This document shows, piece after piece, positions 49,488 through 61,300 of a stretch of 64,000 nucleotides of DNA. A program made the translations under genes and the position numbers. The stretch is from Coturnix japonica. Its lineage: Eukaryota; Chordata; Aves; Galliformes; Phasianidae. The notes under the pieces were generated by a model. The model did no database searches and was not told the origin of the DNA. It worked only from the letters and a program-made list of their open reading frames with translations. The DNA is taken from assembly GCF_001577835.2 (NCBI RefSeq), contig NC_029516.1:50652186-50716185 (forward strand). Reading direction: 5' to 3'. Every line of letters begins with the position of its first letter. Position 1 is the stretch's first letter.

Positions 49488-52400
49488 ATGTTTATGTCAT
49501 ATTTATGAAGCATTCTGAGGACTTTAAGTGAAAATAAATGCACTGAAGTAAAGCAAAGCAAAGAAAGTATGCTGCACTTGTATATACTAGAAAACTACTC
49601 AAGTACTAAGTAATGAGATCCCTGCATAAACATTGACCAGTCTTGCAGTTGTCGCAACTTGGATGTCTTCTGCCAGAGCCTAGGAACTTCATTTTAGTAC
49701 TCAGTGATAGAGAGCACCTGCCCTCACATTTCTCACGCAATATATTTGTGAGAAAGCACTAGAAGGGTTGTAGACGGAGAGACTACAGTTGCCTGCTGGA
49801 GTGTTAGGCTGGTACCAGGAGCAACCAAGTTGTTAGGGTGGAGGCCAGTGTAACACAGGCCCCTGTAGCATGTGGAAAGTTAAGAGAAATAGGCGGATCA
49901 GGAGGTAGTGGCTAGTTTGAAAAGACATGGCTGCTCATAGTTTTCACAACTGGAAACAGAGCGATAAGTAGCTCAAATGTGTAATTTGTGCTCAGGAACA
50001 CTTACCAATGGCAGGATTCAGCATCTTGTATTTCTCATGTAACATTAAGCAGCAGTTAATGTTCCCTAGGTGCTATCAGCTGCCAGAACAATAATCCTAT
50101 TCCAAGTTCCCCTTGCAAGATTCTCTCAAGCCAAAAGGTGTGTTCACCAGAAGAAACTCAATACTTAGATTATTTTAGAAGTTGGAATCAGAGAATACTA
50201 AATCCCCAAATAAACTGACTTGCAAAATAGTCTTAGCTCTGTAAGTCATTACCAAAAATTGGGCTGGAAGCATTAAAACACTTTGCATTATGTGCACAAA
50301 ATTTGTGCCTTCATCTTCCAAACCACTGCTTTTTGTTTTCCAAGTTTGCTGTGATCAAAGCTGGCTCTGTGTTCTCACTGTTCATGTGACAGCTGAAGAT
50401 TCAGACTGGCCAGAAATAGGACAATCATGGGACTCAGTCTCTAGAGCTGCCTGAATCGTAGGGGTAGAAAAGAATCGTGAAGCATATTAGGCTGCCTTCA
50501 CTTTGCTCAGCAAATCAGAGGTTAACAAAGAACCTTATTCTTTGAAAAGATAATTGACAGTGAAAACAAGTCAACCATCCCACAGCTAAGCCCTGGAGAT
50601 CATCAATTTTCGTGAACAATAGCCAATGATGTTCAGGATTCACTGAGTTAAGTGGTTAATCCTATACAGAAAGCTGCATCCATAATGGCATTTAAATGGG
50701 GGGAATCCACCCAATTTGCCCCCTAGAGAATTGCTTCCTGCTGTTACACTGATGGATATGCTTATAAATACCATGGTAGTCATCAACAGATAATATCTTG
50801 AAGAGCTGAAAAGCCTCTTTCTATTAAATGATACATTGATCTTCATGAAACAGCAATAGCCCAGTTAATGAGCCATGGAAACCAGTCTGCTGTTTTTTGC
50901 AGAGTGCTGTAGCAAAATGTAAGGAAGTTCCATATATTGCTTCCTTCTTCATTTGGTGAAAGAAGTCTGAACTCTTTTCTACAGTTCCTTTCTTCTGCCC
51001 ATTCATCCCCAGTAAGCCTGCTTCCTTGCCTTCTGATCACGAAATATAAAAGCAAATCAACGTACTCTTACTGCATGCTGATCCAACCTTAGCATTTGCT
51101 CATCAGAATAAGTCCATCAATCATGACAGCACAAATTGGCAGTTCTCTCTGAGTAAAGCAGTACCCTACACAGCTGCTGAGAACTCAGCTTATGTTCCTT
51201 CTCCAGCACAGGTGGACAGACAGGTAGACAGACTTCAGCAATCACTGCTGTTTGTCCTCACCTCTTTTTTTCCACCTTCATGCTTTCAGCACAAGTGCTC
51301 ACAGTCCTGTTTTGTTCTGCTTCGCTTTGTTTTCTTTAAAGATCAAAAACCCATCGTGATGCAAGGCTTGACTCACAGTCCTGCACTTCTCAGAGCTGTT
51401 GGTACTGCATATATATAACGTGCACATATGCATGTTCAATCCCATTCTCCATGCTGCCTGTATTAAGCCTCCATGTCTGCATGCACAGACAGGCCTCATG
51501 ACAAGTGTGCCTTATTTCCGGCGCTTTAACCAGAAATTAAATTAAAACACGTTAAGTGGCTCAAAGAGATTTTCCTTAGAAATTTTCTGTTTATTTCTTC
51601 CCTGCATTTGTCCATTTGTTTCCCTTTGCTTTTCTTCCATGTTGTTCTCCGTCTCTGTGCTCCCCAGCTGCTGTCTTGCTGCAGATCCTGAGGACTGTGC
51701 TGCACCCCTGCTGGGCAGGCCCCTGGGCATGGCTGCAGGACTGACCTGGAGGAGGTGTGGGAGATACTTTGTCTACCTGTCCTGGCTAGCAGCTGATGCT
51801 GTTGGCAATGGTTGAGACATCACAAGGGCCCAGATGAGATGGATTAGAAGAAAGGAGGGCTTCACTCTCCAAAAGCATGCCCAGAGCTGCTCACAAAGTG
51901 AGAATACAAAAGAAAGGGGGAATTAGAAGGCAGAATGATTTGGTTGCTCTCCTCTCTCCTTTCTCTCACAAGATTTGGCTCTCTCTTCCTCACAGCACAA
52001 CACCTCTGTTTAGGGAGGGAAGTCTCGCCCTTAGCACTATACTCGAATGTTGTGGCTTAGAAACAGTCCTATGCTTGTCTGGGAGTGAACTAGCAAGAAC
52101 AAGGGGGCTTTACACGGTCTTTGTTTCTAGACTTTGATGTCTTTGAATGTGAGACAACCCTTTGCTTAGGACACTCTAGAAGGAGTTAAAGTGGTGCATA
52201 AGATGATCACGCGATTTAACAGTTCTGCCTGCCCCGGCTGCACTCACAGTTGGGTCTGTCAAGCTCAGTGACTCAAAGAAATGAGCTGTCATTAGCTCTG
52301 AAGAGCCAACACACTAAGAAAACAATTCTCCATTTTCAGCAGTATCAACAAAACTGTTTACCAAGTTCCAAAGAGTTATATTTTTGGCATCACTGTGGCC

Positions 52401-55400
52401 TGATTTGGCCTGTTGAACATTACTTATGAGTAAGGAGGAAAGAACTTGACTTGCCTCTCCGTTATAAAGCAGAATTTGTATGGTTGACAGCTAAAGAAAA
52501 ACAAAGCAAACCAAGTTTTTTTGTGTGTTTACCTCATCTGATCTGCGGAGACAATGACTATGAAGCCTGCTGACTTCCATTGGAGGGATGTGTACCATCT
52601 TGTTTTTAAACTGTGTCTCTGTCTCTCAGAACAACCAGAACTTGAGAGACCCAAAAGGAAAAACTTCTACATCTAGTTGTAAATGGCCTGTTCAGAGACA
52701 TACGTGGCTGTGGAGAAGTTGGAAGGCCTCAAGCCTTTTTGCTAAGGGTGGAATTTCTGTCACAGAGAAGCCTTCTCTCTGTCATTTGGGGCTATGTTGG
52801 CTGCAGCTCTGCTGTAGTCTGTAGTCTCTTTGACATCGAGTATTGGATAGGTTTTCTGAAGGAATCACAGAATTGCAGATATTTCCAGGAGTCAGTTTGG
52901 AAATAGATCTCCCTCTGGGGGAGGCTGCAACCACCCTTTTTTTCCTGCTGTCATGCTGTCTCCTCGCTGTGCAGATGTGGTAAGGGGATAGCTGCAGCTA
53001 AGGCTGGAATCTGAGCCTGGTGGCAAGTTGAAAATGCTGCTAAGGGGCGTGAGATCTTCACTCAGATTCCATAAAAATGGCACTGCTGGAAAAGCTACCA
53101 TCTTCAAACAGCCATGACCAGATGGTAATGCGGGCTGCAAAGCTTAGGCTGGAAACAATAACCATGGCAGCGCTGACTTCATCCTGGCCACTGCCTCTGA
53201 AGGGCAATGTGGAAAAGAGTGAGAGAATAGAAAGCAACAGTGGTAAAGCAAATAGCCTAATTAATCATTCATACCAAGGATTTATACAGTATTTTACTAA
53301 GCCGAAGCACTGTGCAAAACATTAGCTGATTAACATTAATTAATAATTCAGGTAATTAAGTGAAATGGAATGAAAATTGTTAGAGGAAGTGTGGACTATG
53401 AAAGCTTCCTGAAATGATGAAATGATTTTGCTGTCTTTGATGGAAAGAAGAATGTATTTCTTTAGGGTTGCAGTGTGTTCACCGTGGGTGCAATTATTGC
53501 AGTTTTAATAACCACCTGCTTAAGTTCTGTAGAATAGGAGATGACACGCAGCATAGCCAGCTCTATGTTTCGGTGCAGAGAATTATGACCAGCTTCGGTA
53601 AGAAATCTTACTCCTTCAACTGCTCACTAGCAAGATTAATTTCTTGCACATTCCTTTGCAAAACTTAGCATTTTCCATTGCAGGAAAATAGGGCATGGCT
53701 ATATATCTACTGCTTTATCTTAAGCAGTAGGGAAAGATAAAACTGTTCTGTCAAGATACTGCAAGTGAAAGCTGAGTTTTTTAAGGGCAACGTCATTCTC
53801 CTGCAGTAAGAAGATAGGAGTCTTTGGCAGAGAATCACTGTGCAATTGGATTCCTGGCTGTGACGTATTTAGGCTTTCATTATCGCCTGCTGCCCACACA
53901 TATGTGGCATAAACTCCTCAGAGAACCTGTGAAGAAATGCATCTTTAGTTGGCTGACCTGGATCACTTCTTTGTTGATGAACCCCCAAAACTGCTGGAAG
54001 AAGTGTTTCAGGCCAGGCCAGTGTAGCCTCAGACTGAGCACAAAGCATTGATTTCCCACATTCAAAGGCTCACATATTGTAAGGTGTAAGTTGGGTTTTC
54101 AATGTACGTGCAACTTGATAACTTGGTATCTTGTACAAGTACAATGCAAGCAATTGGTGCTGCAGATAAAGCCAACAACTCTAGGAAAGCAGAGATTTAA
54201 TAGACTGCTAATTGCTTTGATACCTTTGCTACCTGTCTTATAAAAGACTACAAGTCTGTGTTTCCTTATGACCTGGGATACTGTCACTGTAAGCAATGAA
54301 AGCTATTAGACCTCCTTTTTTTCCCCCTTTTTCCTCTGCCCAGTTCTCCTGGGGATGGACAGTCCTGGCAGTGAGACCTACACCAGGCTTTTGCCTTTTG
54401 TTTTCCTGTACTTGACTCTTGGCACAACTCAGAAGTTTTTAGTGTTGTGCTTCCACAATCACATGCTAAAATATTTACACAGCTGTCTGCTGATAGAAAA
54501 GGGGAGAGAGAGAAAATTAGCTCTTCCGTTATTTGAAAAGATTAATATAAAAACAACCAAGCAAACGAACAACCAAAACCAACAAAAACAAACCCACAGC
54601 CAAACAGGGTTTAACATGGGTTAATCACAGAAAATCTTTAACTTGCTCTGCTTCTCCACCCTCTTTTCTTTCCCCCATGTTCTTCATCCTCCTTCTCTCA
54701 TGCATCCCAACCCACTCTTTCATACTTCTCTTAAAATACTTGTGAGTTAAACCCTCCCATGGGATTCAGACGCCCGTGGGACTGTGTTGCCCACCTGTGT
54801 TCACTCAGCCTGCTCCCAGCGTACAGAAATAGGACCAACTCCTACAGGCCATCATTAAGCATTCTTTGGGCAAATTATGGTCTGGAGTTGGTGGAAGTTC
54901 TGGCAGAAGGACTGCAAAACTAATTACATTCATCCTCCAAGAATATAGATTGGATGGTGATGAGAGATGAGAAAATACTGCCTAGAAAGAAAGCCCATTA
55001 ATAAGTGAGATCTAGATGTGGGGAAGAACAGTTGATTGAATTATTTATAATGCTGTTATAAAATTGTTGAGTTGCTGAGCTCTCCAGAAACCCATCAATA
55101 ACAGGCATGAGCATAACTGCAGTTAATAAGAGTATAGACAAGCAGGAGCAAGGATCTTCATGAACATCAGATATGGAAATGTTTTGAGGGAAAAATAAAT
55201 AAATAAATAAAAAGCTTTGCATATTCCCATTGCTTAGCATATAATCTATTTTAGTGAGGTGGTAACATAGAATAGCCTTGAAATCTCACTCTGAGTTTTA
55301 CCAGCGATGCACCACAGATTTTCAAGCAAAAACAGAGCGAATGTGTTCCCCTCTTTTAAAAATAGGAAAACTGCATAGATGCTTGCTGATAAGGCTGAGT

Positions 55401-57954
55401 GTAGATCACAGTGGAAAAAATGAAATGGATGTGAAAAGAAAAACATCTGGAGAGGGACACTACGAGCAAAATTGAACCTCAGTATTTAGATGGACAATAA
55501 ATCTTGTCCCACGTTTTGTGTCAGAGTTATCTAATTAGTGACTGATGATGACAGTACTATAAGAGATACTTCATTGCTGTGTCTGGAAAATTGAACTTGT
55601 CAAACCTTCAGTGGCTAGAAAAAGGAAAAGTGAAAAGGCCAACAAGATCGTTTTCCACTGTGACATCTCTAAATCATATGCACGCACTCCCACTGCAAAC
55701 AATCCACTCCCTGCCTACACGCATAAACACACTCCCTGCCTTTATCCTGCTCTTGGACCACACACGCATCTCTCCATTTCATATCAGCCAGCCCCCTCCT
55801 TCAGACACAAGGACCCCTTCTCTGAACTGTCTTCTCAATGACAGGCTTGTTTCCACCCTGATCCACCTCATTTGTGGGCTTCTTAAGGGTTTATTGCTGT
55901 CCTCAGTCATGAACTCCAGACAAGGCAGTCCTTTCTGTGAGAGAACTTCACACCTAGGAATGTGGTTTGGACATTTATAGACAAAAGGACTTTCATGTTG
56001 CTGCTCCTGTTGCCTCTTAAACTTAAGGAAGAATGAATGCGCCGACGTTAGCCTTCCAGCTCAGTTTAGGTGAAATCTGTGCCCTCCTGTGGATGTACAT
56101 TTAATTCTCTTTTTGTTTATGGTTGAGACTGAGATGCGTAGGCATTGGCCTGGACTCAGCAGTCTGAATGTCATTTCCAGCCCTTTAGCCTCTAAAGCTT
56201 TCTGTTTGCAAAATTAGTCTGATGAGGCGACTGATGAGAAAATGGTGCTTATTAGCTGCTGTCATTTTTATACCCTCCTCTGAGAGTAATGGTACAACAG
56301 CCCTCGTGATCCCATTAAATACTTCTAGCTACTGCTCAGGCTGTGAGAGGATAAAGCTGCAAACAGAAAAGGCTTCTCAATGCTGCAGGCCAAGTCCAGC
56401 CACCTCCTCTCCCTGACATCCCTCTGTGACGTTCATTACTCAGCACTGTTCCCTCTCAGAATTGCCTTCTTCGGGGGACAGCTTCATTTTGAGTGGCTTT
56501 GTGCTGTCACACCCAGAGGCAGCAAGTCTTTTCCACCAAGCCAAGCATAAAAATGTTGGTACGTGTGTGTGTGTGTCAGCAAGATAGATATATCTAATTA
56601 TATCTACCAGCTAGTATTTCCCCTATGTAACATTAAGCATGCAGTTCAGTTTCTGATTTTATTGCATTCTCATTTAAAATTACTGAAGAAGAGACCATAA
56701 AGTGGCCATTATAACATGGGTTTTTATTACATGCTTTCATATTTTTTTTTAGTGAGTTTATATTTGTATGGAGCCAGGTGCTTATAACTCTGGGCATACC
56801 CATAGCTTGAACAAGCCTCTAAGCTGCCATGCAAGGACTGGGAGGGGATGCTGTTAAAGCACAGCATCTGCAATGTGCAGGCACCAGACTTACTGGGACT
56901 GGCTCTAGATGGGCTTAGCTGCTTTGCAGAGGCACTTTTCATAAAGCAGTATTTCAGCACTGTTGTGTTTGCCAGAGGCAAAGAAGAGTAAAATAAGTTT
57001 GTTATTGTTGTTGTTGATTTTTTTAGCCTACTCACAGATTTTGAATCTCGTTCAGTGCACTCTAACCTGTCTGGCTGATACTGCTGTTCTGAGCTGGTCT
57101 TGTCTCTGCTGCTTCCCATTATATTGGGGTAAAAAGGTATTTAATACACTGTCATGACGGGATCTTTAATATTTGGAATTTGGCATCTAGAGACTTGTCT
57201 TTGTCTAGCAAATGGTGATAAGCTACCGTCAGGAAAAGTTCAAACAATCTGAGTTAAAAGTGAGGACAGGAAATTTAATCAAGAGAACAAATGCGTGGGT
57301 TTTAACTTATGCATATTTGTTTCTGTCCGTACCACCTACGTGCACACAAAGCTGTGTTTGTTACTGTTGTCCTGAGAGAGGAAATCCATTACCTTGAAAG
57401 AAGCACTTGGCATTAGTAGAGAATAATAAGGAAAGCAACGAAGAACTGTTACCAACATTTTATTAAGAAGGTGAGATAAATAATCTCATGTAAACAAGTG
57501 GTATTATTTAACTATCCAAAGATTTGCTTTCCAAAACAAACCTGAATTGCTCATCGTCCAGCAAAGTAATGCCTGCTCTGTGGTCCTGACTTCTCTACAA
57601 AGAACACAGGGTCTGTAGGTCTCTACTGCTGTAGGCTGTCCTGTCATATTACTATTAATGTCAATGCTGTAATAGTAGTGATTAAAACAAGTAAAAAACA
57701 TCAATATTAAGCCTCAGAAGGGATCACATCCAGATTTTTCAGCTCAGGAGACATGAACAAAGGATCTCTCCCTGCTCTGCAGCTTTGCTGTAGCTGTGGA
57801 TGGGGCCTCACAGACACACTTGCTCAGAGTCGTGTTGGCAGGGAAAATCTTGGCAGAGAAAAACCCCATTACTGCCTCAGCTGTTCATTCACCTGCTGAA
57901 AGGGACAGAATGATCTCCCTCCATCCTAGCTGTTCTTCAAATACTGGTGAGCAT
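49488..57954. other. Long gene-free stretch
   Basis: No supported exon, RNA gene or named transposon in about 8.5 kb. Small simple repeats: (AAAT)n at about 55192-55211 and (GT)n at about 56563-56577. Consistent with intergenic or long-intron sequence upstream of MICAL3. Confidence 0.5.
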
Positions 57955-58060
57955 GTGTTGCCCTGGGCAGCCTGATCTAGTGGGTGGCACAGGGGGGTTG
58001 AAACTGGGTGGGCTTTAAGGTCTCTCCCAGCCGAAGCCATTCTGTGAGTCTATAATTCAG
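57955..58060 (+). repeat. CR1 LINE 3' fragment
   Basis: TGCCCTGGGCAGCCTGATCT, then GGGCTTTAAGGTCTCTCCCA and CCATTCTGTGAGTCTATAAT. Short and diverged. Confidence 0.85.
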
Positions 58061-58374
58061 TGATGCTCAGATGTTTACCAGAACAAGGTTGCTGTTTTCC
58101 TGTTTTCACATGACACAGTATTTCCCAGAGGAAGTGACAGGCTCTCGGGTTTGTGCCAGCTTCTCTATACCATACAAATGAGACTGACAGGCGCCATAGA
58201 GCTCCACGAGGGGAGTAACCCAAAGTGTGTATATGGGGATGAAATGCTCTGTGTGACAGAGCCTGTTTTAGGTGCTGGGGTCCTGCCTCTTCCAGAGGAT
58301 GCCTCAGAGGAAGGGGTAATGCATGCTCTCCGTGCTGTTGCCTCTGCTACCAGGCCGCAGGAGACCACTGCTCC

Positions 58375-58388
58375 GTTACCACAGCAAC
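58375..58388 (+). promoter_or_regulatory. Perfect RFX X-box with adjacent CRE half-site
   Basis: GTTACCACAGCAAC fits the RFX consensus GTNRCC-(0-3)-RGYAAC exactly with a 2-base spacer. TGACG (CRE half-site) follows 2 bases later. The surrounding 100 bases are locally CpG-richer than neighbours. RFX sites mark cilia-gene promoters and, together with CREB sites, MHC class II promoters; no gene start is identified here. Confidence 0.45.
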
Positions 58389-61300
58389 AGTGACGAAGTG
58401 GCAGTCGGAGCCATCATCGCACCATCTCCCCAGTACCCTGCGAGATGCACAGAAGGAGCTTTGCATCCCAGACCCCGTTTCTTTCTTAGTTTTTTAGTTC
58501 ATCCTGCAAGCCTAGTAAAAGAGCAAATTGTTTGAGCAATCTGAGAACCTTATGTGGAGCCAGGGTACGAGGGAAGCGAGGGAGCTCTGCTCTGGGTGGC
58601 AGCTGTGGCACAGGTGGGTGAATTGCCAGCACCCGTCGGGGAGGAGCTAGACTGTGCCAGGAGAAGGTGACCTTACAGCCATGCTCTGTGAGTACTGACC
58701 CAGCTGGCCTCCCCCTCCTTCTGCTGAAAATGTTACTTATTGTTTGATACTATGATATTCTGGGTTTTCCTGTTTGTAAGGGGAGGAATTTTCTTTTGTT
58801 CAAGCACTTTTAAATAGTCCTCATTCAAAATCTGCAAAGGGGCTGCTACTAGATTTTCTTTTCCTGCAGTCCTGCAGGAGCTTCAGAGTTAGCTATTTGC
58901 GGTGGGTTTCTCTCTTACTGGCACCCAGGAGGCTCAATGAAATCTGCATGGCAGCATCTGCAGGCTGCAGTCATAGCGGCACAATGGGTACCTTAATGCA
59001 CTGATACCAGGTCTTGCATTCTAGCCAGCTGATATGGTACTATCCAAAGGTCAGCTGTTTCATTCAATTCCAGGCTTTTTTGTACACACTTACTTACTTG
59101 TTTTTGTTCAGATTAGGAATTTAAGCAGTAAGTAAACCAAATGCTGCTTGGAACAGGTGCAGAGAGAGTATTCTCTGTACATAGGATAGAGTTACAAACA
59201 GGTGCAACAGATAAACTGCTGATTAAAAAAAAAAAAAAAAAGATTATATTGGCAAAGATCCACCACACTCCACTGTAGAACATGGATATCATAGGCAAGC
59301 ATACAAACAGACAGTAAGCAAACATAGAAAGGTCATAGGTGAGATCTTTCTAGTATAGCTAATGATAGGCATCTCTAGATTCATTATGGCTACAGAGCAT
59401 CAGTTTTAGGATTTTATCTGAAAAATATTACTTAATCCCAAGATCTCTGTGAATATGCTGCTTTGTAAAAAAAAATTATGTAAGAAAAAAGAAATCAAAT
59501 GGATCTCACACTGTAGTTCTGAAATTCTGATCAAACTGCAAACCACTCACATGGAAGGGGATTTTTTTTCTTCAGATGAACTCGGTGCTTGTTCTGTTCC
59601 TCAGCCAGACAGCAGCACTGGGGCATCTGTAGCTGTAATCTCATTAAGGCTATTAGGCTGTGCTTGTGCTTGTGTTCTGTTGCTGGCACAGACTTAGGCA
59701 GAGAGATGATCCTCAAAGCATAGATGGCTCTCACAGTTGAGAGGAGATGGGCTGCATTCTTTTTCATAAGGTTAGAAAATATTACTGCTCTGACTTTGGA
59801 AAGGTACCATTTGCAACCCATCCAGAAAAGCAAATAGTGACAGGCCCGCGCAGTCCGTGCACAAAAGGGAAATTTATGAACGTAGTTTCTGTTTGTGCTA
59901 ATGGGAGTCACATGTGTAAGTTCTCCACACAATGAAGGCAGAATACACTCCCTTCAGTGTGTAAACAGCATAAAGATGGGCCTGTGTGAGTGTTGGCATG
60001 GGATGCTGGAGTACAACAAGAAAAACAGAAATCAGAAATGATTTATTTGTTCATTTTTCCACCCGAAGAACCAGTTCTGTGTTCTGCTTTGTTCACTCTG
60101 TTGCAACTAACACAAGCACTGTATCTTTCACTGGTTTGGAATATTTCTTCAGATTTGAAAGTATTTTGATGCTAAGAGATGTCTCTTTTCATTCAGTTTT
60201 ACTGAATTACTTTTCATTATAATGCCTTAGGTTGTTGTAAGTACCTGTTCTTCCTTTTTTTTTTTTTTTTTTCTGGCCTTCTTGCCTCACTCAGATATTA
60301 GCAGATAGTTCTGTTCCTTTTCAGCAGTGGAGGTTAAGTATTTCTGCATGTAACAGGATTTCCAGCCCCTCTGTGAACTCTGCACATGTAGACCTCCTGC
60401 ACATAAGCCAGTACCGGTTTATGTCATTCCTACATGAGCCTGGGGAAGCAGTCTTTGCTGAATGAATGCCAGTGTACCACACAGTTCATAAATATGTAAA
60501 AGTAATGGGCCCTATCCCAACAAGCTTAGATTCAGAAACATCTAGCAGATGTTCTGGCTGTGGGGGAGGACAACAGGAGATGAATAAATACAATACTGCA
60601 ATAACAAATACTTTGTTGATGAAACTGTGCATAAATTAGAATGACAAACACACCCTACTGGGACTTTGACCTATCCATAAAACAACATAAACATGTTTTA
60701 TTAATAGTAGTTCCACGTTTTCAGGATCAATAAAGTGACTTCATTGATTTACTTTCCTCTTACTATTAATACTTCTGTAAACAGTGATGAATTTAGATGG
60801 CACATAAGTAGAGTTTTCTTTATAGTTTGCCAAAGGATAGGTCTAATAGTACTTGTTAAACAGTAAGGCTCTCAACCCCAGAGCCTTCTGCTAAAGAGAG
60901 CCTAACCATGAGTAAGTTACAAGCTTGAAGAAGACTTGCAGACTTGTTTGAGAATCAAGCCTGTTGGTTATTTCTTGGCAACACAAGGAAGCTGCTCTAT
61001 ACAGCTTGGTTAAAGGAATAAAATGATGTTGCTTTAAAAACAAGTACACAAAATATGCCTTGGGCTAAACTCAAAGTGTTAAATGTGCCTTCTAGACCTT
61101 AACACGCTATGCCAAAGAAACCATTTCCAGGGGGAGCCCTGCCCAGGCAGCTCTTATGCAGGACTGGTGTAGCCCAAATTAGCTCAAGAACCAATTATAT
61201 GTCTCAGTGATGACATCACAGGCCTTTCTTTCCATTGTGCTTGACCAAGATACATTTAAATCCATTTTTCTAGTCCTTCCCAAGGGCTTGCTGTATTAAA

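Noticed and set aside
58151-58393. 80-codon plus-strand frame near the X-box
   Set aside because: No splice context, no recognised domain, and it overlaps CpG-richer sequence where chance frames are longer.
59226-60273. Poly-A and poly-T tracts as possible retrocopy tails
   Set aside because: No gene-like sequence or flanking duplication next to either tract.
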